Source: Pelagadaptatus sp034112445 (GTDB lineage Bacteria > Pseudomonadota > Gammaproteobacteria > Pseudomonadales > Cellvibrionaceae). From it: a stretch of 64,000 nt of DNA. The position numbers were made by a program, and so were the translations under genes. The DNA is taken from assembly GCA_034112445.1 (NCBI GenBank), contig JAWUVI010000022.1, positions 62,001-126,000 on the forward strand, given 5' to 3'. Shown one piece after another: positions 53,351 through 62,840 of this stretch (the stretch's first letter is position 1; each line of letters begins with the position of its first letter). The notes under the pieces were generated by a model. It saw only the letters and a program-made list of their open reading frames with translations. It made no database searches and was not told the DNA's origin.

Positions 53351-53668
53351 TTAATTATTATTGTTTTTTAGCGACAACCCCGTCAATTCAACATCACTCA
53401 CAGCAACAGCAATACACGGTAAAATTATGCCCTGATCAATTTCAGTTTGCCACAAAGCGAAAGGAAATTTTTCTTGGTAGGTTACCTCCCCATTCAACAA
53501 TCGGCATCTGCATACTCCACACGCACCATTTCGGCATGCCTTTCTTACCGGAAAATTTAACCTGTGCATTAACTCCAGCAAACTGGTTTGAACCTCAGCT
53601 TCGACGCTGTATTTTTTTTCATCAAACCAAAAAGATACTCGCAAATGATTCCCCCGCAAACTCACCAT
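53351..53668 (-). CDS. [2Fe-2S] plant-type ferredoxin
   Basis: Small electron carrier with the chloroplast-type cluster motif: C-x4-C-x2-C (ACRNGACGVCRC) and a distal Cys in ILPCIAV. ATG at 53668 (105 residues) is taken as the start; a TTG two codons earlier is possible, and neither has a clear ribosome-binding site. The partner oxidoreductase is not adjacent. Probably an operon with the acyltransferase. Confidence 0.88.
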   Translation of the reverse strand: MVSLRGNHLRVSFWFDEKKYSVEAEVQTSLLELMHRLNFPVRKACRNGACGVCRCRLLNGEVTYQEKFPFALWQTEIDQGIILPCIAVAVSDVELTGLSLKNNNN

Positions 53669-53739
53669 ACACAATTGTATTGGAACACGTTATTGTTCAA
53701 GTACAGATAACAACCACTCTACAAATTATAGGCAACACC

Positions 53740-54483
53740 ATGGATATAGGTCTCATTATTGTTGGCGATGAAATTCTATCAGGACGCCGAACGGACAAAC
53801 ATTTAGGCAAAGTAATTGAGTTACTAAACGCCCGCGATATGTGCTTAAGCTGGGTAAGAATACTCGGCGACAGCCCTGCTGACCTTGTTGCCTGCTATCG
53901 AGATAGCTTTGCCAGCGACGCCTTAGTATTCAGCACCGGCGGCATTGGAGCCACCCCTGATGACCTTACTCGCACGGCCGTCGCCACAGCTCTTAATAGC
54001 CATACTGAACGGCACCCAGAAGGAGCTGTATTGCTGGAAGAGTTTGCGCAGAAAAACAACCGTGAGCTTACTCCCGAACGATATCGCCTAATCGAATTCC
54101 CTGCCGGATCAGAGCTTATACCCAACCCTTACAATGGAATCCCTGGTTTTAAAATAGATCACCACCATTTTGTACCCGGTTTTCCAGAAATGGCTTGGCC
54201 TATGATGGAATGGGTCCTCGATACGCATTACCCAACCCTAGGTAATGACAAACAATGTGAGCATTCACTTTTTATTCAAGGGGCCAGCGAAAGCCGCATC
54301 ATTCCGGTGATGGAGTCTATTCAAATAAGCTTCATGGACGTAAAAACCTTTAGCCTGCCTATACTAGGAGACAACCCGAGGATTGAGCTCGGAGTCAAAG
54401 GCCCGCAATTGCAGGCCAAATATGCATTTGATGAAATGAAAAAAATATTATCCGCTGAAAAAATAGAGTGGCTCCGAAATTAA
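53740..54483 (+). CDS. molybdopterin-binding (CinA/MoaB-like) domain protein
   Basis: From the ATG at 53740 the 247-residue protein starts with the MoCF/CinA-N signature IGLIIVGDEILSGRRTDKHL and continues with STGGIGATPDDLTRTAVA, the GGx(G/A)PTxDD-like binding loop. The C-terminal deamidase domain of full CinA is absent. Single-domain homologues of this kind are common; some act on pterin or nucleotide-derived substrates, and the reaction here is unknown. Confidence 0.85.
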   Translation: MDIGLIIVGDEILSGRRTDKHLGKVIELLNARDMCLSWVRILGDSPADLVACYRDSFASDALVFSTGGIGATPDDLTRTAVATALNSHTERHPEGAVLLEEFAQKNNRELTPERYRLIEFPAGSELIPNPYNGIPGFKIDHHHFVPGFPEMAWPMMEWVLDTHYPTLGNDKQCEHSLFIQGASESRIIPVMESIQISFMDVKTFSLPILGDNPRIELGVKGPQLQAKYAFDEMKKILSAEKIEWLRN

Positions 54484-54499
54484 CAAGCTAACTGACTAA

Positions 54500-56383
54500 T
54501 TAAGGCGTATACCAAATAGGTGAGGTATAAGCTCTCTCAACTGTTTGCATGGCAATATTTTTATCCATCTGCGAGCCATAACGCCGTGCGTCATAAGCCG
54601 TCCAACGGGGCGTTGGGATCTCTAGAACCCGAGCGTAATAAAAAGAATTTTGCTCAGCATTAAAATCTGGATCACGCCAGACGGTCTTTAATTCAGAAGC
54701 TCCAATGCTATTACGCCACGTTGCATTTTCCACATCAACTGTACTACCCACACTCGGCAAATTACCAGTCGAATCAATTTTTCGCGTACCCGACCAGACC
54801 ACATCGTAAACTTTTTCGTGAGTCTCGCCTTTCGCATCTAACCAGCCTTTAATGATTTGCACGCGATCTAAGTTGCCACTCATCTCATCTTTATGAGCTG
54901 ACACTAAAAAACTCGGAGATTTATTTTCTGGTGCTTGTGTTAAATCACCACCCATTGGCACACCCTTATCATAACCTACCGCTGCCATTGGACGCGCAAG
55001 GGCATCTTCAGACTCGTAATCCCAACCACCAAAAAAGCGCACGGAAATTCTTGACCCGGTAGTTGCGTAAACTTCTTTGCGCTTCATTGCGTCAAATATA
55101 GACTCACGCGAGTTTTCAGAAGCCCAGACAGCCGCGTAACCAGATGAAGCCATCTCCCAACCAAATACTTTGACGCTACCAAACTCACCCACTTTATGCT
55201 TCCAGCGATCCGCACCGGGTTCTACACCGCTGTGCTTTCCAAAAAAGTTATCTTCATCGGCCGTAGCCAGACCTGTATGTGAATCTGTAGATCCAATCAT
55301 GCCAAATTTATAAGGGTTTACCCCTAATGAACTTTCTAACTTCAATCCATTTTTTAGCGCTTCTCGGGCATATTCATACTGCAACATTTCTGGCTCTTTG
55401 AGCACAGGTCCTAAATTAGATCTATCCCAGGTCTCATAATCCGCAAATTCATCAGTAGTCGACAAGTATGGATGAGCTTCGCCATCGCCTTTAATTTGCG
55501 TCACCTCATAAAGAGGCTCCCAACGTGAACGCATCAATGCATAATCCTTATCAATCCTGCCCCCCGTTGCGGGATTCAGCATCGGAAACATCAAACCATT
55601 ACTCAAATTGCCATTGTGAGCCAACGCTAAAATTTCACCCCCCGTTTGATTTTCATAAGCCTCAAGCCAGCGCCATAAGTCTTCAGGGTTATCACTTTCA
55701 GCAACCGTATAAGGCAGAACCTGCTTGGCCACCGATGCATCATCGCGGTACAAGACATTGCGGTGAAGGTTGTCCCCCCCGGTTGTGGAGGTCCACTCAT
55801 AACCAATCATCGCGGTAAAATAACCAGGGTCATTGTGCTGGTCAGCTGTATCCAAATAGCCCCCCCAGACATCCGTCACAAAACCTTTTTCGGTTAACGC
55901 CGCCGGTGTTTTTCTACCGGTGAATGCGGCAATAATATCCATAGTTGCCATCAATGCAGTTTCACCGCCTTGCGATAGTCGCTCATACCAGTCTTTAGCC
56001 GTGGGGTCTTTTAACAGCTTAGGATTGCCCTTAATGAGCTCATCCATAGCGCCAATCGCATCGGAATGATCAGCAACGACCAGAAAATCCAACGCCCGAG
56101 CAAGCTGAATTTGCTCGCCATTTGAACTGGTGACTTCCTCACCCTTAGCGAATCGGTATGCGTCGTCAGGTGAAAGCGTAGCGCCAAAGGCTCGCGCATC
56201 AAGAGACAAGTTAGTGTGCAAATGAGTGTCACCCCAAAGTAAAGCCGACGGGTAATCTCGCTCAGCATAAGGAGAGAAATGAGTTTTACTTAAAGTAGAA
56301 TCGGCCAGAATCACGGTTGATAGAGGCAATGCCGCACAAGCAAGCAAGCACCCATAAACCAGACCATTAACATTATATTTCAT
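54500..56383 (-). CDS. DUF3604 family exported protein
   Basis: The protein of about 627 residues has a signal peptide (about 1-27, ending VILA-DS). The DUF3604 pattern follows, with motifs reminiscent of PHP-type metallo-phosphoesterases: WGDTHLHTNLSLDA, LVVADHSDAIG, LALAHNGN and GSTDSHTGLA. Conserved His/Asp pairs suggest metal binding in the periplasm. ATG at 56383 has AGG upstream; a GTG two codons earlier is possible. It lies 72 bp downstream of the araC-type gene on the same strand. No member of the family has a function I can name. Confidence 0.85.
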   Translation of the reverse strand: MKYNVNGLVYGCLLACAALPLSTVILADSTLSKTHFSPYAERDYPSALLWGDTHLHTNLSLDARAFGATLSPDDAYRFAKGEEVTSSNGEQIQLARALDFLVVADHSDAIGAMDELIKGNPKLLKDPTAKDWYERLSQGGETALMATMDIIAAFTGRKTPAALTEKGFVTDVWGGYLDTADQHNDPGYFTAMIGYEWTSTTGGDNLHRNVLYRDDASVAKQVLPYTVAESDNPEDLWRWLEAYENQTGGEILALAHNGNLSNGLMFPMLNPATGGRIDKDYALMRSRWEPLYEVTQIKGDGEAHPYLSTTDEFADYETWDRSNLGPVLKEPEMLQYEYAREALKNGLKLESSLGVNPYKFGMIGSTDSHTGLATADEDNFFGKHSGVEPGADRWKHKVGEFGSVKVFGWEMASSGYAAVWASENSRESIFDAMKRKEVYATTGSRISVRFFGGWDYESEDALARPMAAVGYDKGVPMGGDLTQAPENKSPSFLVSAHKDEMSGNLDRVQIIKGWLDAKGETHEKVYDVVWSGTRKIDSTGNLPSVGSTVDVENATWRNSIGASELKTVWRDPDFNAEQNSFYYARVLEIPTPRWTAYDARRYGSQMDKNIAMQTVERAYTSPIWYTP

Positions 56384-56455
56384 CTTCACTTACCTAACCC
56401 GCAGTTATAATTTGTTAAGTGATAATAGCTCACACCCGACTCATCCGTTATTAAT

Positions 56456-57454
56456 TTATGCTCTTAAATAACGTCTAGGCGCGCAACCAAACCAGCGCTT
56501 AAATGCACGCCGAAAATTTGCTTCGTCGCTGTAACCGACCAATGCTGATGATACCTCTATAGACAACCCTGATGCCTTTAAATATTCTATCGACTGCTGC
56601 GCCAGCCACTCATCACGCAGTAATTGAAACGTAGTTGCTTCTAATTTCAATCGCCGCTGTAAGGTTCTAGGCGTAACAAACAACTTCGCAGCGACCTCTT
56701 CCAGCTTGCAAATATGGCCAATATTTTCAAAGAACGTGTTAAGCACTACCTCTTTAGTTGGTAACTTTGAATTCATAAATTCCGACTGGCTTCTTATTCG
56801 GCCTATTGCAGCCTCATACTCCTCCGGATTCGCCCCAGGCAACGCTTGATCCAATTCAGTACTAATAAAAATAAAACTGTTTCGGCTTTGCCCATACTCG
56901 ACAAAACACCCCAGCACCTGCTCATACTCCGCAGCATTTTCAGGCCGACTCCGTTGCAACTGTAAAGTAACTCTAGATAAAGGGCGTAGAGCCAAATCAA
57001 TAATGCCACGCTTTGTCGTTGCCAGAATAAAATCTAGAGCCGCCTCATGTTGGTCACCCAAAACATCATCCATCGAAAACTCAACGATTAGATTATTTTG
57101 CTCTGAAAAGAGTTTTATTTGACAAAAAGGCGTTCGCAGCCCAACAAAATAAGCCGTTGTTTCTATAGCGCTGCGCAATGTAGGGCAGGCCATGATAGCA
57201 ACGCCTAAAGCCCCATGAGCCGATGAAGGAATAATAGCGCCAGCCTTTAATGCTATGAGAGGATCACCTGAAACCCGGGCAGCATTACAGAGCAAAATAA
57301 CGTATTGATCAACGCTCATGTAGGGAACTTCGTGGGTGGTTGTTGCCTGATCAATTCCTGTTCCTCGCAACACCTCTTTAACTTGACCCGGAGTGTGCCC
57401 TGCTACAGAACTTATGATTCGACTGTAAATAATTGGAATTTTTTGTTGCGTCAT
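56456..57454 (-). CDS. AraC family transcriptional regulator
   Basis: The 332-residue protein has the long N-terminal ligand-sensing domain of the PF12625 type (about 15-200) and a C-terminal double helix-turn-helix (about 235-330; KLEEVAAKLFVTPRTLQRRL, then SALVGYSDEANFRRAFKRWFG). Regulators of this type often control catabolic genes beside them. It is divergent from the monooxygenase gene, with a 133-bp gap holding a candidate operator pair. Confidence 0.92.
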   Translation of the reverse strand: MTQQKIPIIYSRIISSVAGHTPGQVKEVLRGTGIDQATTTHEVPYMSVDQYVILLCNAARVSGDPLIALKAGAIIPSSAHGALGVAIMACPTLRSAIETTAYFVGLRTPFCQIKLFSEQNNLIVEFSMDDVLGDQHEAALDFILATTKRGIIDLALRPLSRVTLQLQRSRPENAAEYEQVLGCFVEYGQSRNSFIFISTELDQALPGANPEEYEAAIGRIRSQSEFMNSKLPTKEVVLNTFFENIGHICKLEEVAAKLFVTPRTLQRRLKLEATTFQLLRDEWLAQQSIEYLKASGLSIEVSSALVGYSDEANFRRAFKRWFGCAPRRYLRA

Positions 57455-57499
57455 TTATAGCACCACGAATCCTATTGCCTGAACCAATTGTCGTATAAT

Positions 57500-57536
57500 G
57501 ACCTTATTATGTCATAAAAAGACCTAATAAGAAGTC
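57500..57536. promoter_or_regulatory. candidate AraC-type operator (direct half-sites)
   Basis: GACCTTATTATGTC (57500-57513) and GACCTAATAAGAAGTC (57521-57536) are direct repeats starting 21 bp apart, the spacing of two helical turns used by AraC-type activators. The second abuts the expected -35 position (about 57542) of a promoter whose -10 would be TATAAA at 57565-57570, 18 bases before the monooxygenase ATG. Confidence 0.55.
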
Positions 57537-57587
57537 GCACTAATACGCACAATAGAGCCCATAGTATAAATATAAGAGACACAATCA

Positions 57588-59093
57588 ATGAGCCCAACAG
57601 CAGCAGAATCAAACACTAAAGAAAATACTTTGCGCACGCCCTCGGTAGTGATTATTGGCGCCGGAATGACCGGTATTTTAATGACCATTAAATTGCGTGA
57701 AGCCGGTATTACTCACCTCACCATTTTAGAAAAAAACGATCGACTTGGCGGCACCTGGAGAGAAAACACCTATTTAGGTGTTGCCTGTGATGTCCCAGCT
57801 CACATGTACACTTATTCATTTGAGACTAATCCTGACTGGAAACACTTATTCGCATACGGATCAGAGATACAGCAATATTTTGAAAAGGTCGGCCGTAAGT
57901 ACGGCGTCACAAATTCCATTCGCTTCAATGAAGCGGTGACAGCTAGCACATATAATAAAGGGAAGTGGACGGTAACAACCAGTAAAAACGATACGATTAT
58001 CGCTGACTTTGTTATTAACTGTACGGGGATTCTGCACCACCCAGCCTTTCCTGACATCAAAGGCTTAGATAGCTTTGCTGGGGACACATTCCACACCGCA
58101 CAATGGGATCACAATGTTGAGATAGCTGGTAAGCGTGTGGGCATTATCGGTACAGGATCAACCGCCGCTCAAGTTATTCCAGAGGTGGCCAAAGTTGCTG
58201 ACAAATTTTCAGTATTTCAAAGAACACCACAATGGTATTTACCTTTGGCCAACAAAACCATCCCGGCCGAAAAAAGAGCCATGTACGCTAAGCACCCCAA
58301 TCGCTTGCGCCGCTTACGCAATTTATATCAATTTAGTTTCAGACATTTTTTAACCAAAGCTGTCACGGGCAGGCAACCGCAAAATTTTATTTTCAGCACT
58401 ATCGCCAAGCTTAATATACGTTTCAGCGTGAAAGACCCAGACTTGCGTAAGAAACTCACACCCGATTATAAGCCCGGCTGTAAGCGCATCATTATCAACA
58501 CCACATGCTTACCAGCTCTCCAGCGAGATAACGTAGAATTAGTAACTGATGGCATTGCAGAAATTACCCCTAAAGGCATCAAAACAGTCGATGGACGCGA
58601 GCACGAACTAGACGCTTTAATTCTATCAACCGGCTTTAACCCTACTGCGTTTATGCGGCCGATGGACATGCGCGGAAAAAATAATTTAAAAATAGATGAC
58701 GCATGGAAAGACAAGATCCACACTTATCGCTCTTTGTTTCTGCCTAACTTCCCCAATAATTTTTTAATGCTTGGCCCAAACACCCCCATCGGCAACTACT
58801 CTGTTATCGCTATGAGTGAAGTTCAATGTGGCTACATATTGAAAATCATCCAGAAGTGGCGCGAAAATGAATTTGACGAAATTGATGTCACTATGGATAA
58901 AGCGAAAGAGTTTCATGCTTATATGAAAGAGGGCCTAGCCAATACCGTATGGGTTGGTGGCTGCCAAAGCTGGTACATGGACAAAGATGGTGACCCGATA
59001 CTTTGGCCTTATTCTTGGGATCAATGGGAAACAGAAATGGCCGAGCCTAACATGGCCGATTTCATCACCGACAAATTTGAGTCAACTGTTTAA
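57588..59093 (+). CDS. flavin-containing monooxygenase, Baeyer-Villiger type
   Basis: The 501-residue protein has the FAD motif VVIIGAGMTGILMTIKL, then the type-I Baeyer-Villiger fingerprint FAGDTFHTAQWD. The NADPH motif GIIGTGSTAAQVIPE and the downstream ALILSTGF follow. Such enzymes insert oxygen next to a ketone, giving esters or lactones, which fits the degradation genes nearby. A simple N- or S-oxygenase role cannot be excluded. Likely activated by the divergent AraC-type regulator. Confidence 0.9.
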   Translation: MSPTAAESNTKENTLRTPSVVIIGAGMTGILMTIKLREAGITHLTILEKNDRLGGTWRENTYLGVACDVPAHMYTYSFETNPDWKHLFAYGSEIQQYFEKVGRKYGVTNSIRFNEAVTASTYNKGKWTVTTSKNDTIIADFVINCTGILHHPAFPDIKGLDSFAGDTFHTAQWDHNVEIAGKRVGIIGTGSTAAQVIPEVAKVADKFSVFQRTPQWYLPLANKTIPAEKRAMYAKHPNRLRRLRNLYQFSFRHFLTKAVTGRQPQNFIFSTIAKLNIRFSVKDPDLRKKLTPDYKPGCKRIIINTTCLPALQRDNVELVTDGIAEITPKGIKTVDGREHELDALILSTGFNPTAFMRPMDMRGKNNLKIDDAWKDKIHTYRSLFLPNFPNNFLMLGPNTPIGNYSVIAMSEVQCGYILKIIQKWRENEFDEIDVTMDKAKEFHAYMKEGLANTVWVGGCQSWYMDKDGDPILWPYSWDQWETEMAEPNMADFITDKFESTV

Positions 59094-59195
59094 CTGACTC
59101 AAAAAAAGCACGGCACTCATGGTGATGAGGATTACAATCGTCATTGCCAATCTTGCTCTCTGGCAACGGACACAAGGTTTTTTATTTTTAGTCAT
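59082..59195 (-). CDS. small CxxC membrane protein
   Basis: A possible 37-residue protein: a basic start with CVRC, then one membrane helix (about residues 17-34, AMTIVILITMSAVLFL). Stop overlaps the end of the monooxygenase gene. The composition looks like a real single-pass micro-protein, but the ribosome-binding site is weak, and comparison with relatives would be needed to accept it. Confidence 0.4.
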   Translation of the reverse strand: MTKNKKPCVRCQRARLAMTIVILITMSAVLFLSQLNS

Positions 59196-59268
59196 AGTTT
59201 CGCCATCGCTGTCAGGAAAACCTGAATTATAAATTGAGAGTGATAAAGACATTAACAAGGTATTGAAC

Positions 59269-60021
59269 ATGAAAACCGTTTTCATTACAGGAGCTGCTGC
59301 TGGTATTGGTCTGGCCACGGCGCAAAAATATGCTCAGATGGGCTGGTTGGTTGGATTATATGATATCAACATTGAGGCAATTGAGAAGCTTCTGACTGCG
59401 AATGAATTTAAAAATGCTCATGGTGGTGTCTGCGATGTTACCTGCAGAGAGTCTATTGCGGCAGCACTTAAAGATTTTAGCCGCAAGACCAATCAACGGC
59501 TAGATGTGGTCGTCAATAACGCTGGCGTATTAACAGGTGGAGAGTTTCATACTATAGAGGCACGCGACAATAACTTAATGATTGATATCAACATTAAGGG
59601 ATTAACCGATGTGGCACAATTGGCCTTCCCATTATTACGGCAAACAAAAAATTCGTGTTTAGTTAACATCTGTTCGGCCTCAAGTATTTATGGCACTCCC
59701 GGCTTAGCGGTATACAGCGCCACTAAGTTTTACGTTAGAGGTCTTACCGAAGCTCTTAACATCGAATGGAAAAAATACGGCATCCACGTCACCAGCATAA
59801 AACCGCCTTTTGTCCAAACCAATATGCTGTCGAAAGTCCCCAGCGATATGACAAAAAAAATGAGTAGCTTACAACCTCAGTATATTGCAGACGCTGTTTA
59901 TTCGGCCGCAGAAGGAAAATCCATATCAACAATACCCGGCCTTCAACTGAAACTATTCCAACTGATGACTAAACTTTTACCAGAAACAATCGTTCGAATA
60001 ATCATACAAAAAATAATTTAA
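59269..60021 (+). CDS. short-chain dehydrogenase/reductase
   Basis: NAD(P)-dependent oxidoreductase with the Rossmann motif TGAAAGIGLATAQKYA, NNAG, and the catalytic Ser, Tyr and Lys in CSASSIYG and YSATKFYVRG. The acidic residue after the second strand (LYDIN) favours NAD. ATG at 59269 (AAGG eight bases upstream) gives 250 residues. It follows the monooxygenase gene and could oxidise its alcohol or ketone partner. Confidence 0.9.
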   Translation: MKTVFITGAAAGIGLATAQKYAQMGWLVGLYDINIEAIEKLLTANEFKNAHGGVCDVTCRESIAAALKDFSRKTNQRLDVVVNNAGVLTGGEFHTIEARDNNLMIDINIKGLTDVAQLAFPLLRQTKNSCLVNICSASSIYGTPGLAVYSATKFYVRGLTEALNIEWKKYGIHVTSIKPPFVQTNMLSKVPSDMTKKMSSLQPQYIADAVYSAAEGKSISTIPGLQLKLFQLMTKLLPETIVRIIIQKII

Positions 60022-60022
60022 A

Positions 60023-60055
60023 AAAAAGCCGGGATAATGATTAGCCCGGCTTTTT
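60023..60055. terminator. bidirectional intrinsic terminator between the SDR and MDR genes
   Basis: Perfect 11-bp stem AAAAAGCCGGG / CCCGGCTTTTT with an 11-base loop, T-run on one side and A-run on the other. It serves the convergent genes at 59269 and 60083. Confidence 0.93.
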
Positions 60056-60082
60056 ATTTTCCAGATTATTTATAACGCCTAA

Positions 60083-61201
60083 TCACAAATCTTTATTCGG
60101 ATTCAGAATGTATTTTTCGCCGGTTTTTTTAGCGTTGTATAAAGCTATGATTGCCGGGTCTATCGCTTCAGCCAGACTCAATTCACGAGTAAAGCTACTG
60201 GCAAAAGTCGTTTTAATTTCAGCCGCCACTCGCTGCTGTAATTCACCGGCCTTTTCATAACCTACACGCGCTATAAAATGTGGCAACAGCCAACCGGCAA
60301 CAGACCAACACATGCCATAGCTTCGATTTAAAATCGTAGGGCTAACATCTAAGCCGCCATAAAGATAAACCTGCTTCAACTTTTCAGACCCATAGGTGTT
60401 TAAACCCACTGCATCTTTACTTAACACTTGCTCCATAGACGCAAGAATATCGCTTGCTAAGGTTCCGCCGCCGGTTGCATCAAATGCTATGGTCGCTCCA
60501 GTCGCATCAATTGCCGCATACAGATCTGCTTGATAGGTTTCACTCGAAGAGTTAACAATGTATTGAGCGCCGAGTTTTTGTAAAATATCGACTTGCTCTT
60601 GCTTGCGTACAATATTGACCAACGGTACGCCGTCAGCCATACAAATTTTATTCAGCATTTGTCCTAAGTTTGAAGCCGCCGCCGTATGAACCAAAGCGCT
60701 GTGACCTTCGAGCTTCATGGTTTCAACCATACCCAAAGCCGTTAAGGGATTAACAAAAGAAGACGCTGCCTCTTGCGGTGTAACACCATCATTGTGTGGC
60801 AAGCACGCCATTACCGGTACGCAACAATATTGTGCATAACAAGTACCACCCATAACCGCGACAGTTTTACCCATAAGCGCTTCAGCACCTTCTCCCGCCT
60901 GGATGACAGTACCAGCGCCCTCATTCCCAATCGGTAACGTTTGATCCCAGCGCGCTTTAACCATTCCCAAATAAGACCGAAGAACCGGAGCAGTAAGAAC
61001 ACGACCGTCAGCACTAAGCTCAGCTTGGTCTAATACCGCCGGACCAAACATAGGCCACATATCAGATGGATTAATTGGTGACGCTTCCATTTTCACCACA
61101 ATCTGACCCGCAGCCGGAACCGGAATTTCTACTTCATTAATGGAAAGCTCTAGTGAACCCTCTTGTTTAATATTTGAAAATAACTGTAAACCCGTCGTCA
61201 T
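60083..61201 (-). CDS. MDR superfamily oxidoreductase (quinone/enoyl reductase-like)
   Basis: The 372-residue protein is a medium-chain dehydrogenase/reductase. It contains ASPINPSDMWP (the NPSD segment of the quinone-oxidoreductase branch), NEGAGTVIQAGEG, and a cofactor-binding half (about 165-250). The cysteine/histidine zinc ligands of alcohol dehydrogenases are not seen. It lies 28 bp after the enoyl-CoA hydratase gene, so a step in acyl-CoA breakdown is likely; the exact substrate is unknown. Confidence 0.83.
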   Translation of the reverse strand: MTTGLQLFSNIKQEGSLELSINEVEIPVPAAGQIVVKMEASPINPSDMWPMFGPAVLDQAELSADGRVLTAPVLRSYLGMVKARWDQTLPIGNEGAGTVIQAGEGAEALMGKTVAVMGGTCYAQYCCVPVMACLPHNDGVTPQEAASSFVNPLTALGMVETMKLEGHSALVHTAAASNLGQMLNKICMADGVPLVNIVRKQEQVDILQKLGAQYIVNSSSETYQADLYAAIDATGATIAFDATGGGTLASDILASMEQVLSKDAVGLNTYGSEKLKQVYLYGGLDVSPTILNRSYGMCWSVAGWLLPHFIARVGYEKAGELQQRVAAEIKTTFASSFTRELSLAEAIDPAIIALYNAKKTGEKYILNPNKDL

Positions 61202-61229
61202 AGAATGCTCCGAAAATAATTAATCATGA

Positions 61230-62012
61230 TTATTCTCCGGTAAAAACCGGAACCTGTTTACTGAAGAAAGCTGTGATAGCCGCCAAACTGTCTTTACTCT
61301 GTTGAGTCGTATTCTGATGTCCGGCTTCTAAATTGATCACCTCATCGAGCGTCGACTCCATCGCTTGCCGCATACAGTCTTTACCCAACTTTTGGGCCAA
61401 AGGTGAACCCGCAGCAAGCTTCTCCGCCCACGCTTGAGTTTCGACCAATAAATCGTCTGCCGCCACCACTTTATTCGCCAAGCCATACTGTAAACATTCA
61501 TCGGCCTGCAAGCGCCCAGATTCAACAAACAATTGCAGTGCACGTTTATAGCCCAAAGCATGTACCAAGTGGAAGCTGGCACCGCCATCAGGTACTAAGC
61601 CAATTCCAGCAAAGGGTAAATAAATAAACGCGTTATCGGCCATTACCGTAAAATCACAGGTCACTGCCAAGGCAGCACCGATACCGGCACAAGCCCCATT
61701 AACGGCTGAAATGAACAACTTATCCGAGTTTGCGATCTCATCCAAAATAGGTTTGTATTCTTGTTGAATCTGAGCCTCGATAGAATCAAATCCGGCCAAG
61801 CCTTCAGACAAATCTGTTCCAGAGCAAAAGCCCCTTCCCGCACCTGTAATAACAACAATGCGAGCATCATCATTAGATTCTATCTGAGTCAGCGCTTCGA
61901 TCATTTCCTGCCGCAGTTGTTGACTCATTGCATTCATGGCTTTGGGTCGATTCAAGGCAAGCGTTGCAACTCGATTGCTGACGTTCACTGTAATAGCTTC
62001 AAACTCACTCAT
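61230..62012 (-). CDS. enoyl-CoA hydratase/isomerase family protein
   Basis: Crotonase-fold enzyme of 260 residues. The CoA-binding oxyanion segments are AGRGFCSGTDL and NGACAGIGAALAV. At the catalytic positions the usual Glu pair is missing, while Asp142 is present in GLVPDGG, the arrangement seen in PaaG-type isomerases. It is therefore more likely an isomerase than a plain hydratase. Operon with the MDR and SDR genes on the minus strand. Confidence 0.9.
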   Translation of the reverse strand: MSEFEAITVNVSNRVATLALNRPKAMNAMSQQLRQEMIEALTQIESNDDARIVVITGAGRGFCSGTDLSEGLAGFDSIEAQIQQEYKPILDEIANSDKLFISAVNGACAGIGAALAVTCDFTVMADNAFIYLPFAGIGLVPDGGASFHLVHALGYKRALQLFVESGRLQADECLQYGLANKVVAADDLLVETQAWAEKLAAGSPLAQKLGKDCMRQAMESTLDEVINLEAGHQNTTQQSKDSLAAITAFFSKQVPVFTGE

Positions 62013-62055
62013 AAACCCTGTACCTCAACATTCATTAATTCACTGACCTATAAAT

Positions 62056-62829
62056 TTATTTTGGCTGCATCCTGATGCCAGCATCCATACGGATACATTC
62101 ACCGTTGGTGTAATCATTTTCAACAATATACTGCGACAAATGAGCGATCTCATCGGGCCTACCCAAACGCTTCGGATACAGTGGGCTTCTAGCTAAAGAC
62201 TCATAAGCCGCTTCAGGCAAAGTATCAAACAGTGGCGTGTGAATTAAGCCAGGCACTATGGTGTTCACCCGAATACCCAAAACGGATAAATCACGAGCAA
62301 TCGGTAAGGTCATTCCTACCACACCACCTTTGGAGGCCGAGTATGCAGCTTGTCCAATTTGACCTTCATAAGCAGCAATAGAAGCGGTATTGATAATCAC
62401 ACCTCGCTGACCGTTATCATCAAACGGCTCTTGCTTAGCCATCTGTGCTGCAACCAAACGCAGTACATTGAATGTGCCAACCAAGTTAACATTAATAACC
62501 GCTTGAAAGGCCGCTAAAACCATAGGCTCACCTTCACGATCAACTGTCTTACCTGGATTGGCAATACCCGCGTAATTGTTACAAATGTGCACCGCACCAA
62601 ACGCGCTAATCGTCGCAGCAATACCCGCCACAACCGTTGCTTCATCAGCCACATTAACGTTCTGATAAATGACACTGTCGCCTAGTTCGGCAGCCAGTGC
62701 ATTACCGCGATCATCGTTCATATCAAAAATGGCTACTTTAGCGCCATTGGCCGCGTAACGACGAACTGTTGCTTCACCTAAGCCTGATGCTCCACCTGTA
62801 ACGATGGCAACCTTACCGTTGATATCCAC
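62056..62829 (-). CDS. short-chain dehydrogenase, 3-hydroxyacyl-CoA dehydrogenase type II-like
   Basis: The 257 residues show TGGASGLGEATVRRYA, IFDMN (NAD-preferring acidic residue), NNYAGIANPG and the catalytic NTASIAAYEG with YSASKGG. The GTFNVLRLVAAQM segment resembles human HSD17B10-type enzymes, which oxidise 3-hydroxyacyl-CoAs. Between an acyl-CoA dehydrogenase and an enoyl-CoA isomerase, that role fits. A block of 16-bp repeats lies in its leader. Confidence 0.87.
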   Translation of the reverse strand: MDINGKVAIVTGGASGLGEATVRRYAANGAKVAIFDMNDDRGNALAAELGDSVIYQNVNVADEATVVAGIAATISAFGAVHICNNYAGIANPGKTVDREGEPMVLAAFQAVINVNLVGTFNVLRLVAAQMAKQEPFDDNGQRGVIINTASIAAYEGQIGQAAYSASKGGVVGMTLPIARDLSVLGIRVNTIVPGLIHTPLFDTLPEAAYESLARSPLYPKRLGRPDEIAHLSQYIVENDYTNGECIRMDAGIRMQPK

Positions 62830-62840
62830 ACTTCACTCCT

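Noticed and set aside
57475..57499. TTGCCT/TATAAT as the monooxygenase promoter
   Set aside because: The spacing is only 13 bp, too short for sigma-70; the TATAAA at 57565 fits the operator geometry better.
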